Made by a program: the position numbers and the translations under genes. Below the pieces are notes generated by a model. It was given only the letters and a program-made list of their open reading frames with translations. It did not search any database and was not told the origin of the DNA. Positions 25,655 to 31,972 of a stretch of 31,972 nt of DNA are shown in pieces; within the stretch, counting starts at the first letter, position 1, and every line of letters starts with the position of its first letter. This stretch comes from JBBCJT01 sp037190665 (GTDB taxonomy: Bacteria; Pseudomonadota; Alphaproteobacteria; Acetobacterales; Acetobacteraceae), in NCBI GenBank assembly GCA_037190665.1, contig JBBCJT010000248.1, positions 1-31,972 on the forward strand. Reading direction: 5' to 3'.

Positions 25655-26033
25655 GGCTGTTGGCGCGGATCCAGTCGGCGAGGTCTTCCTCAACGACATC
25701 GCCGGCCGCGACACCAAGCATCGCGGCCGCAGCCTCGACCTGCGAGGCTGTAAACCGGTAGCCGTTCAGTTCCACGAACAGCGCGCAGGCGATGAAGGCG
25801 ATGCGCTTGTTGCCGTCGGCGAAGGGATGGTTCTTCGCGAGTCCCACGCCATACGCGGCGCCGAGCCGGGCGACATCTTCCACGCCCTCATAGGCCCAGA
25901 GGTTGCGCGCTCTCGACAGGGCGCTCTCGAACAGCCCCTCGTCGCGGAGACCGGGCAGGCCACCGTGCTCAGCGATGCTTTCGCTGTGCAGCAGTTCAAG
26001 CGTGCGCCGGTCCAGCCAGACCGGTTCCGTCAC
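25641..26033 (-). CDS. doc: Doc/Fic-family toxin (death-on-curing type)
   Basis: The 130-residue protein carries the Fic motif HPFADGNKRIAF at 69-80, of the Doc type (HxFx[D/N]xNKR) that uses NTP to phosphorylate EF-Tu in the P1 prototype. The size and the conserved LLHSESIAEHGGLPGLRDEGLFESAL segment (14-40) fit Doc toxins. The start is GTG at 26033, overlapping the antitoxin stop as GTGA, the usual coupled arrangement. The 3' end overlaps the gph gene by 14 nt. A chromosomal toxin-antitoxin pair between gph and hslU suggests acquisition, though the base composition does not stand out. Confidence 0.9.
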   Translation of the reverse strand: MTEPVWLDRRTLELLHSESIAEHGGLPGLRDEGLFESALSRARNLWAYEGVEDVARLGAAYGVGLAKNHPFADGNKRIAFIACALFVELNGYRFTASQVEAAAAMLGVAAGDVVEEDLADWIRANSLNRG

Positions 26034-26254
26034 TTCGCCAGGGTGCGCAGCGTGTCGCGGTAGCGGCGCATGATGTCGCGCCCTGCTTCGAGCTGGGATT
26101 CCATCGAAGGGTCGAGAGGGGTGAGGATCACCCCATCCTTCGTCTCCACCAGATGCAGCGTATCGCCCTCTCCCACCTTGAGTCGGGCGAGCACATCCTT
26201 GGGAAATACCGCGCCCACCGAATTGCCGATGGCGCGCAGTTTCAGGGCGGGCAT
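26030..26254 (-). CDS. AbrB/MazE-type antitoxin
   Basis: The 74-residue protein has the swapped-hairpin AbrB DNA-binding pattern: LKLRAIGNSVGAVFPKDVLARLKVGEGDTLHLVETKDGVILTPLD (4-48), followed by a helical tail (SQLEAGRDIMRRYRDTLRTLAK) that would bind the toxin. It lies directly upstream of doc, with overlapping start and stop. GGAGG six bases before the ATG gives strong initiation. Doc is more often paired with a Phd antitoxin, so this is the AbrB-paired variant. It should repress its own promoter, probably through the palindrome upstream. Confidence 0.88.
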   Translation of the reverse strand: MPALKLRAIGNSVGAVFPKDVLARLKVGEGDTLHLVETKDGVILTPLDPSMESQLEAGRDIMRRYRDTLRTLAK

Positions 26255-26305
26255 GTCCAGCCTCCGTCAGTAGTAACCACGAAAGTTATAACACACCCGC
26301 CCGTC
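26255..26305 (-). promoter_or_regulatory. Toxin-antitoxin promoter/operator region
   Basis: Between hslU and the antitoxin, the minus strand reads GTTATAAC, a perfect 8-bp palindrome (26285-26292 area), inside an AT-rich patch (TGTGTTATAACTTTCG) unusual for this DNA. TATAAC would serve as the -10. About 20 nt lie between it and GGAGG. AbrB-type repressors bind such AT-rich dyads, so operator and promoter probably overlap. Confidence 0.5.
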
Positions 26306-26310
26306 CACCG

Positions 26311-27624
26311 CTACAGGATGAACCGGCTCAAATCCCCGCGCGCCGCCAGCGGGGCGACGCGTTCGAGGACATAGGCCGCATCCACCGTCACCTCCTGCCC
26401 GGCCCGGTCGGAAGCGGTGAAGCTGATCTCCTCCAGCAGCTTCTCCAGCACGGTGTGCAGCCGCCGTGCGCCGATATTCTCCACCCGCTCGTTGATGTCG
26501 GCGGCGAGGTCGGCGAGCGCGTCCACCGCATCCTCGGCGAAGGACAGCGTCACGCCCTCGGTCGCGATCAGCGCCACGTACTGCTTCAGCAGCGAGTGCT
26601 CCGGCTCGGTCAGGATGCGCCGGAAATCCTCGCGGCTCAGCGGCGACAGCTCCACCCGGATCGGCAGCCGCCCCTGCAGCTCGGGCAGCAGGTCGGCGGG
26701 CTTCGCCAGATGGAACGCCCCCGAGGCGATGAACAGGATGTGGTCGGTGCTGACCGGGCCGTACTTGGTGCTGACGGTCGTGCCCTCGATCAGCGGCAGC
26801 AGGTCGCGCTGCACGCCCTCGCGGCTGACATCGCCGCCGCGCACGCCGCCATCGGACGACCGCGCGATCTTGTCCACCTCATCGAGGAAGACGATGCCGT
26901 TGTTCTCGACATGCTCGACGGCTTCCTTGGTCAGTCGCTCGTTGTCGAGCAGCCGGTCCTGTTCCTCGCGTTCCAGCGCGGTGCGGGCATCGGCCACCGT
27001 CATGCGGCGCGGCTTGGCGGGCCGGCCCATCATCTTGCCCATCATCTCCTGCAGATTGATCATCTGCGCGCCGGGCATGCCGGGGATATCGAGCTGGCCG
27101 AGCGGGCTGCCGCCATCGGCGACCGCGACCTCCACCTCCTTCTGCTCCAGCTCCCCGCCGCGCAGCATGCGGCGGAACTTGTTGCGCGTCTCGGCGGACG
27201 CGCCATCGCCCACCAGCGCGGTCAGCAGCCGTTCCTCCGCGGAGAGCGCGGCCTTCGCCTCCACCTCCTTGCGGTGACGAGCGCGGGTCATGGCGATGGA
27301 GGCCTCGACCAGATCGCGGACGATGCTCTCCACGTCGCGGCCGACATAGCCGACCTCGGTGAATTTGGTCGCCTCGACCTTGATGAACGGCGCCTCGGCG
27401 AGCTTGGCCAGCCGGCGCGCGATCTCCGTCTTGCCGCAGCCGGTGGGGCCGATCATCAGGATGTTCTTCGGCACCACCTCGGCGCGCAGCGCCTCGGGCA
27501 GTTGCTGGCGGCGCCAGCGGGTGCGCAGCGCGATCGCGACCGCGCGCTTGGCGTCCGCCTGGCCGACGATGAAGCGGTCGAGCTCGGAGACGATCTCGCG
27601 CGGGGAATAGGTCGGCGTTTCCAT
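26311..27624 (-). CDS. hslU: HslU ATPase subunit of the HslUV protease
   Basis: The 437-residue AAA+ protein has TPREI-type N-terminus (YSPREIVSELDRFIVGQADAK), Walker A GPTGCGKT (59-66), the pore motif GYVGRDVES (about 92-100), Walker B IVFLDEVDK near 245-255, the sensor region LLPELQGRLPIRVEL and the C-terminal docking end DLSRFIL. It unfolds substrates and feeds them to HslV in the cytosol. The inserted I-domain (about 110-230) is normal. Its ATG shares one base with the hslV stop (TGATG), so translation is coupled. Confidence 0.97.
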   Translation of the reverse strand: METPTYSPREIVSELDRFIVGQADAKRAVAIALRTRWRRQQLPEALRAEVVPKNILMIGPTGCGKTEIARRLAKLAEAPFIKVEATKFTEVGYVGRDVESIVRDLVEASIAMTRARHRKEVEAKAALSAEERLLTALVGDGASAETRNKFRRMLRGGELEQKEVEVAVADGGSPLGQLDIPGMPGAQMINLQEMMGKMMGRPAKPRRMTVADARTALEREEQDRLLDNERLTKEAVEHVENNGIVFLDEVDKIARSSDGGVRGGDVSREGVQRDLLPLIEGTTVSTKYGPVSTDHILFIASGAFHLAKPADLLPELQGRLPIRVELSPLSREDFRRILTEPEHSLLKQYVALIATEGVTLSFAEDAVDALADLAADINERVENIGARRLHTVLEKLLEEISFTASDRAGQEVTVDAAYVLERVAPLAARGDLSRFIL

Positions 27625-28166
27625 CAGATCGTTTCCAGCACCACGTTGCCGTTCGTGTAGACGCAGATATCCGCGGCGATCTTCATCGCCTTGCGCGCCA
27701 CATCCTCGGCCGACAGGCCTGGCACCTCGATCAGGGCGCGCGCGGCCGCGAGGGCGAAATTGCCGCCGGAGCCGATGGCGATCACGCCGTCCTCCGGCTC
27801 CAGCACGTCACCGTTGCCGGTCAGCGTGAAGCTGCGGTCCTTGTCGGCGACCGCCATCATCGCCTCGAGCCGGCGCAGGTAGCGGTCCGTCCGCCAGTCC
27901 TTCGCCAGGTCCACGCAGGCGCGTTCGAGCTGGCCGGGAAACCGCTCCAGCTTCGCCTCCAGCCGTTCCAGCAGGGTGAAGGCATCGGCGGTGGCGCCCG
28001 CGAAACCCGCGAGCACCGCGCCGCCGCCGATGCGCCGGACCTTGCGGGCATTGCCCTTGACGACGGTCTGGCCCAGCGAAACCTGGCCATCGCCCGCCAT
28101 CGCGACGCGCCCGTCGCGCCGCACGCACAGGATAGTGGTCCCGTGCCAACCGATCGGATCATGCAT
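27624..28166 (-). CDS. hslV: HslV peptidase subunit of the HslUV protease
   Basis: The 180-residue protein contains TTILCVRRDGRVAMAGDGQVSLGQTVVKGNARKVRRI, the beta-type proteasome fold of HslV. The catalytic threonine is T10; the nine residues before it (MHDPIGWHG) form a short propeptide that must be removed to expose it, unlike E. coli where only Met is lost. AIGSGGNFALAAARAL (near 130-145) lies close to the active site. It forms the dodecameric protease core docked by HslU. The ATG at 28166 has no Shine-Dalgarno, and a heat-shock-like promoter sits a few bases upstream, so the mRNA may be nearly leaderless. Confidence 0.95.
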   Translation of the reverse strand: MHDPIGWHGTTILCVRRDGRVAMAGDGQVSLGQTVVKGNARKVRRIGGGAVLAGFAGATADAFTLLERLEAKLERFPGQLERACVDLAKDWRTDRYLRRLEAMMAVADKDRSFTLTGNGDVLEPEDGVIAIGSGGNFALAAARALIEVPGLSAEDVARKAMKIAADICVYTNGNVVLETI

Positions 28167-28172
28167 GGCCCG

Positions 28173-28202
28173 CAAATGGCGCGGACCGGGGAGCGATACA
28201 AG
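28173..28202 (-). promoter_or_regulatory. Candidate heat-shock (RpoH) promoter for hslVU
   Basis: The minus strand reads CTTGTA (28202-28197), 15 bases, then CGCCATTTG (28181-28173), close to the RpoH consensus CTTGAA-N13-17-CCCCATNTA. hslVU is a classic RpoH target. The implied transcript start is within a few bases of the hslV ATG (28166). Confidence 0.45.
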
Positions 28203-28257
28203 CTGGAACCAGACCAGCGCGGCCCACCGTCCCGAAAACAGGGCCGGTCCGGCGCGC

Positions 28258-29103
28258 CTACCGCAACCAGCTCGCGAGAATTTCCCCCACCTCGCGATGC
28301 ACCCGATCCCGCGCCGCGCCGCTCGCACCGCCGCCTTCGAGGAAGGAGGCCGCGACAACCGGCGCCCGGCCGGGCGGGCGGAGGATGGCGACGACGTTGG
28401 CATAGCGGTTGCTCGTCCCGGTCTTGTCACCTATCCGCCAATCGGCCGGCAGACCCGCGCGCAGGCGCGTGCGCCCTGTCGGGCTTGCCACCATCCAGCC
28501 CTCCAGCCGGGCGCACGAGGCCGCACTCAGGATATCCCCCAGCAGCAGGCGTTGCATGGTTCCGGCCATGTGACGTGGCGTCGTCGTATCGAGGTCGCCC
28601 GACGGCACGTTGAGGTCAGGCTCGACACGGTCGAGCCGTGTCACCGGATCGCCGATCCCGCGCAGGAAACGCGTGAGGCCCGCCGGCCCGCCCAGGCTCG
28701 GCAGCAGCAGATTGACCGCGCTGTTGTCGCTGAGTTCGACCATGGCCGCGCACAACGCCTCGACCGTCAGCACGCCCCGGGTCAGATTCGCGCGAACGAC
28801 CGGCGCGTAGCTCAGCAGATCCCGCTCGCCAAAGGGCACCAGCCGATCCAGCTTCTCCTGCCCGCTATCCACGCGAGCCAGCACGGCGGCGGCGGCCAGC
28901 GCCTTGAAGGTGCTGCACATCAGCACGCGCTCGTCCTGCCGATGGCCGATCGTCCGGCCCGTCCCCGTTTCGATCGCGAAGACACAGAGCCGACCGCCGC
29001 TGCGGCGCTCCAGCGCCGAGAGCGCGTCCTGCGCCGCGGCCGGGGCGGCGGCTATGGCGGCAAGGCCAGCGAGAAGCGGGCGGCGGGTGAGGGAATGAGG
29101 CAT
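28258..29103 (-). CDS. bla: Class A beta-lactamase
   Basis: The 281-residue protein has an N-terminal export signal (MPHSLTRRPLLAGLAAIAAAPAAA, with RR before the hydrophobic core, so possibly Tat) and all class A motifs: S64-T-F-K67 (S70xxK in standard numbering, preceded by Cys as at position 69), SDN at 125-127, E161 in EPDLN (E166xxLN) and KTG at 227-229. It should hydrolyse beta-lactams in the periplasm by the serine acyl-enzyme mechanism. The frame is intact, so it may be active. The residue at 238 is Ser by my alignment, so the carbapenemase-type C69-C238 disulfide is absent. No ampR-like regulator or mobile element adjoins it, suggesting a resident chromosomal gene. Confidence 0.93.
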   Translation of the reverse strand: MPHSLTRRPLLAGLAAIAAAPAAAQDALSALERRSGGRLCVFAIETGTGRTIGHRQDERVLMCSTFKALAAAAVLARVDSGQEKLDRLVPFGERDLLSYAPVVRANLTRGVLTVEALCAAMVELSDNSAVNLLLPSLGGPAGLTRFLRGIGDPVTRLDRVEPDLNVPSGDLDTTTPRHMAGTMQRLLLGDILSAASCARLEGWMVASPTGRTRLRAGLPADWRIGDKTGTSNRYANVVAILRPPGRAPVVAASFLEGGGASGAARDRVHREVGEILASWLR

Positions 29104-29246
29104 GCGAACCGTCCGTGATGGTCCGCCGACCTACTCATGGCGCGCATCCGGCGCACCCGCCGCGATCACACGGCAGCTTTGCCCGGCGCATCGCCAGTTC
29201 ACCGACATCTGATCGCGTCGTGCGCTTCAAATGCCCCTCTCGCGTC

Positions 29247-29282
29247 CGCATGCGGAGCAGCGGCGATGCTGCCCCGCATGCG
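29247..29282 (-). terminator. Hairpin after the FAH-hydrolase operon
   Basis: Two 15-base arms (29247-29261 and 29268-29282) pair over their whole length except one G-T wobble, around a 6-base loop; both ends contain the palindrome CGCATGCG. It begins 7 nt after the stop of the minus-strand hydrolase gene. No T run follows, so it may act as an mRNA 3'-end stabiliser or a Rho-assisted stop. It also lies upstream of bla. Confidence 0.6.
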
Positions 29283-29288
29283 CGGTCG

Positions 29289-30134
29289 CTACGCCCCGAC
29301 CGTCTTCTGCGTCTGCTCGCCGAGGCCCGCGATGCCCAGCCGCATCGTCTGGCCCGCGCGCAGGAACACGGGTTCCGGCTTCACGCCCATCCCCACGCCC
29401 GGCGGCGTGCCGGTGGAGATCACGTCGCCCGGATGCAGCGTGATGAAGTGGCTGACATAGGAGACCAGCTTCTGCACGCCGAAGATCATCGTCCGCGTGT
29501 TGCCGTTCTGGTACCGCTTGCCGTCCACCTCGCAGAACATGTCGAGGTTCTGCGGGTCGGCCACCTCGTCCTTCGTCACCAGCCACGGACCCGTCGGGCC
29601 GAACGTGTCGCAGCCCTTGCCCTTGTCCCAGGTGCCGCCGCGCTCGATCTGGTACTCGCGCTCGGACACGTCGTTGACGACGCAATAGCCGGCGACGTGA
29701 TCCATCGCCGAATTCTCGGGCACGTAGCTGGCCTTGGTGCCGATCACCACGCCCAGCTCCACTTCCCAGTCGGTCTTCTTCGACCCGCGCGGGATCTTCA
29801 CGTCATCGTTGGGCCCGACCACCGCGCCGAGCGACTTGATGAAGATGATCGGTTCCTTCGGGATCGGCGCGCCGGTCTCGGCCGCGTGGTCGGCGTAGTT
29901 CAGGCCGATGCAGATGAAGTTCTTCATCCCCGTCACGCAGGGGCCGAGGCGCGGGTTGCCCTGCACCGCCGGCAGCGCGCCGGCATCCAGCGCGGCAAGC
30001 TTCTTCAGCCCGGCGGGCGAAAGCGCATCGCCCGCGATGTCGGGCACGACGCCGGACAGGTCGCGGATGACGCCCTTCGCGTCGAGCAGGCCCGGTTTCT
30101 CGGCGCCCGGCGGGCCCCAGCGCAGCAGCTTCAT
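29289..30134 (-). CDS. FAH-family hydrolase, probable 2,4-diketo-3-deoxy-sugar-acid hydrolase
   Basis: The 281-residue enzyme has the fumarylacetoacetate-hydrolase C-terminal fold from residue 72: ICIGLNYADHAAETG, PIIFIKSLGAVVGPND, the metal-binding E124/E126 in DWEVELGVVIG, NDVSEREYQ and STGTPPGVGMG. Next to an IlvD/Edd dehydratase and an SDR, the best fit is the hydrolase that splits 2,4-diketo-3-deoxy-L-fuconate or -rhamnonate into pyruvate and lactate, rather than aromatic degradation or ureidoglycolate lyase. That is inference from context. The ATG at 30134 lies 26 nt after the SDR stop. A strong hairpin follows the gene. Confidence 0.85.
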   Translation of the reverse strand: MKLLRWGPPGAEKPGLLDAKGVIRDLSGVVPDIAGDALSPAGLKKLAALDAGALPAVQGNPRLGPCVTGMKNFICIGLNYADHAAETGAPIPKEPIIFIKSLGAVVGPNDDVKIPRGSKKTDWEVELGVVIGTKASYVPENSAMDHVAGYCVVNDVSEREYQIERGGTWDKGKGCDTFGPTGPWLVTKDEVADPQNLDMFCEVDGKRYQNGNTRTMIFGVQKLVSYVSHFITLHPGDVISTGTPPGVGMGVKPEPVFLRAGQTMRLGIAGLGEQTQKTVGA

Positions 30135-30160
30135 ATGCGTGTCTCGCTTCCTCGGTTTTC

Positions 30161-30913
30161 CTACAGGGTCCAGCCGCCGTCGATGACGATGGCCTGGCCG
30201 GTGACGAACCGGCTTTCGTCGCTGGCGAGGTAGACCGCGAGTGCCGCGATCTCCTCCGCCGTTCCCAGCCGCCCCATCGCCTGCCGGGCGACGAAGGCGG
30301 CGCGCGCGGCCTCCACCGAACCGGCCTCGCCCGCATTCGCGGCGATCCGTTCGCCGAGGCTGGGCGTGTCGACCGTGCCGGGGCAGATGGCGTTGCAGCG
30401 GATGCCTTCCTTGACGAAATCCGTGGCGACGGACTTCGTCAGCCCGATCATCGCGGCCTTGGTCACGCCGTAGACGAAGCGGTTCGGCGCACCTTTGATC
30501 GACCCGGCGGCCGACGCCATGTTGACGATCGCGCCCCCACGCCCCGCCTCGCGCATCGCCGGCAGGAAGGCGCGGATCATTCCGAACGCCGCCTTCACGT
30601 TCAGGTCGAGCGCGAAGGCCCACTCCTCGTCCGTGCAGGTCAGCACCGTGTTCTGATGCACGAAGCCAGCGCAGTTGCAGAGGATGTCCACCGCCCCCGC
30701 CCGCCGCGCCGCGTCCGCCACGGCCCGGCCGTCCAGCACGTCGAGCTTTCCCGTGCTCAGCCGCGGACCATCGAGCGCGGCGAGCTTGCCGGCATCGAGG
30801 TCGGTCGCGATCACCTCCGCATCCTCGGCGGCCAAGGCGCGCGCGATGGCCTGCCCGATCCCCTGCCCCGCCGCGGTGACGAAGGCGCGCTTGCCTGCGA
30901 GACGCCCCGCCAT
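30161..30913 (-). CDS. SDR oxidoreductase, probable 2-keto-3-deoxy-L-fuconate-type dehydrogenase
   Basis: The 250-residue classical SDR has the NAD loop TAAGQGIG (13-20), D38 in ATDLD (favours NAD+), NCAG at 80-83, catalytic Y148 and K152 in YGVTKAAM, and the PG segment CPGTVDTPSLGERI. The phrases CNCAGFVHQNTVL, FALDLNVKAAFGMIRAFLPAM and KGAPNRF closely recall, from memory, the Xanthomonas 2-keto-3-deoxy-L-fuconate dehydrogenase and the related human DHRS6. It would oxidise the 4-hydroxyl of the 2-keto-3-deoxy acid to give the diketo substrate of the next enzyme. The ATG shares one base with the dehydratase stop (TGATG), showing coupled translation. Confidence 0.87.
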   Translation of the reverse strand: MAGRLAGKRAFVTAAGQGIGQAIARALAAEDAEVIATDLDAGKLAALDGPRLSTGKLDVLDGRAVADAARRAGAVDILCNCAGFVHQNTVLTCTDEEWAFALDLNVKAAFGMIRAFLPAMREAGRGGAIVNMASAAGSIKGAPNRFVYGVTKAAMIGLTKSVATDFVKEGIRCNAICPGTVDTPSLGERIAANAGEAGSVEAARAAFVARQAMGRLGTAEEIAALAVYLASDESRFVTGQAIVIDGGWTL

Positions 30914-31972
30914 CAGTGGTTGTTCCGCGCCTCGCCACGCGTGGCGATGATGTCGAGATACAGCGTCGCGGGCTCGAGGCAGCCGCCGGTGCCGAGTTGG
31001 CCGACCATGGAGCGGTAGATCTCCTCCCACGGGGTCTGGTTCACCAGCTTCTCCGGCTCCCACGCCGCGCGGCGCGCTTCGAGTTCGGCTTCGGGGATCA
31101 GCACGTCCACCTTGCGCTTGTTCAGGTCGATCCGGATCGGATCCCCGGTCTTCAGCAGCGCGAGCCCGCCGCCCACCGCCGCCTCGGGCGAGACGTTGAG
31201 GATCGAGGGCGATCCCGACGTGCCGGATTGCCGCCCGTCGCCCATCGTCGGCAGCGCGCGCACGCCCTTCTTCAGTAGCGAGGCGGGCGGCTGCATGTTC
31301 ACCACCTCCGCCGCACCCGGATAGCCGACCGGCCCGGTGTTGCGGATCACCAGCACGCTGTGCTCGTCCACGCCGAGGTCGGGGTCCTCGATGCGCGCGT
31401 GATAATCCTCGGGGCCCTCGAACACGACGACCTTGCCCTCGAACACATCGGGGTGCTTCGGGTCGGAGAGGAAGCGGGCGCGGAAATCGGGATCGATCAC
31501 GCTCATCTTCATCACCGCGTTGTCGAACAGGTTGCCCGACAGCACGATGAAGCCCGCCTTCTCCTTCATCGGCTTCGCATAGGCGCGCACGACCTCGCGG
31601 TCCGGCTCCGGCGCGCTGGCGAGGTTCTCCGCCACTGTCTTGCCCGAGACCGTCATCGCATCACCGTGCAGCTTGCCGGCGCCCAGCAGCTCCTTCATCA
31701 CCGCCTGCACGCCGCCGCCCCGATGGAACATCTCCCCGAGGAAGCGGCCTGCCGGCTGGAGGTCCACCAGCAGCGGGATGTCCGCGCCCACGCGCTGCCA
31801 GTCGTCCAGATCGTGGTCGATGCCCATGTGCCGCGCGATGGCGATCATGTGCGGCGGGCAGTTCGACGACGCCCCCAGCGCCGAGGCCGCGGCGACCGCG
31901 TTCTCGAACGCCTTCTTCGTCATGACGTCCGACGGGCGCAGGTTCTCGTGCACCATGGCGACGATGCGCTTG
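30913..31972 (-). CDS. IlvD/Edd-family sugar-acid dehydratase (5' end outside window)
   Basis: About 352 C-terminal residues of a protein usually 570-600 long; the frame runs open to the window edge. ASSNCPPHMIAIARHMG carries a conserved cysteine/helix segment, and GDGRQSGTSGSPSILNVSPEAAVGGGLALLKTGD is the second IlvD/Edd signature. The family contains dihydroxy-acid dehydratase, 6-phosphogluconate dehydratase and pentonate/hexonate dehydratases, all Fe-S enzymes that remove water to leave a 2-keto-3-deoxy acid. The downstream SDR and FAH hydrolase argue for a sugar-acid dehydratase (L-fuconate, L-rhamnonate or L-arabinonate type) over IlvD. The substrate cannot be fixed from this fragment. 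Confidence 0.85.
   Translation of the reverse strand, partial: KRIVAMVHENLRPSDVMTKKAFENAVAAASALGASSNCPPHMIAIARHMGIDHDLDDWQRVGADIPLLVDLQPAGRFLGEMFHRGGGVQAVMKELLGAGKLHGDAMTVSGKTVAENLASAPEPDREVVRAYAKPMKEKAGFIVLSGNLFDNAVMKMSVIDPDFRARFLSDPKHPDVFEGKVVVFEGPEDYHARIEDPDLGVDEHSVLVIRNTGPVGYPGAAEVVNMQPPASLLKKGVRALPTMGDGRQSGTSGSPSILNVSPEAAVGGGLALLKTGDPIRIDLNKRKVDVLIPEAELEARRAAWEPEKLVNQTPWEEIYRSMVGQLGTGGCLEPATLYLDIIATRGEARNNH

Noticed and set aside
30913..31972. Dihydroxy-acid dehydratase IlvD of branched-chain amino acid synthesis.
   Set aside because: The SDR and FAH-hydrolase genes in the same operon fit a sugar-acid dehydratase better; not fully excluded because the N-terminus is missing.

Overview
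The window reads as a housekeeping-rich stretch of chromosome from a high-GC (about 70% by eye) alphaproteobacterium, most likely Rhodospirillales/Acetobacteraceae (a Roseomonas-like organism). The pointers are a SAM-II riboswitch in front of metZ, an alphaproteobacterial aroE-coaE-dnaQ string, hslV-hslU order, glnB-glnA, a tRNA-His that keeps G-1:C73, and a GC-hairpin intergenic repeat of a kind I associate with Acetobacteraceae. The family assignment is inference. I see no insertion sequence, prophage or CRISPR array.

Layout. 1-1179 (-): 3' truncated HutW/ChuW radical SAM heme-degradation enzyme. 1596-5135: OpgC-like membrane protein, D-aminopeptidase-like serine hydrolase and an Amidase_2-type peptidoglycan amidase. 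5128-7003 (-): PLP aminotransferase, tRNA-His and mobA, which has no ordinary start codon after the tRNA. 7136-9156: nitrogen unit with a near-consensus sigma-54 promoter, glnB, glnA and a strong terminator. 9166-14260: a GntR/FCD regulator, PLP decarboxylase and MlrC-like M81 protein in one minus-strand operon, divergent from a dipeptide-type solute-binding protein across an 80-bp region with a perfect TGTGATCACA palindrome. 14271-17444: tRNA-Gly(CCC), SAM-II riboswitch, metZ, LysE-type exporter, apaG and a HAD hydrolase.

17452-22318 (-): MFS transporter, then aroE, coaE, dnaQ and a patatin-like lipoprotein, the last four chained by 4-nt ATGA/GTGA overlaps. 22362-23177 (+): AraC regulator divergent from the MFS gene. 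23181-23424: two inverted triple-hairpin repeats around a perfect 20-bp stem, between convergent genes. 23428-24738 (-): unusual peptidoglycan-binding plus HExxH (M35-like) protein. 25022-25654 (+): phosphoglycolate phosphatase-like HAD. 25641-26254 (-): AbrB/Doc toxin-antitoxin pair. 26311-28166 (-): hslV-hslU. 28258-29103 (-): complete class A beta-lactamase. 29289-31972 (-): IlvD/Edd dehydratase (5' truncated), SDR dehydrogenase and FAH-family hydrolase, which together fit the non-phosphorylative L-fucose/L-rhamnose-type sugar-acid route ending in pyruvate and lactate.

The points most worth a second look are the mobA start fused to the tRNA-His 3' end, the peptidase-like gene at 23428, the seven-hairpin intergenic element, the MlrC/decarboxylase/GntR cluster with its operator, and the possibly leaderless heat-shock start of hslV.
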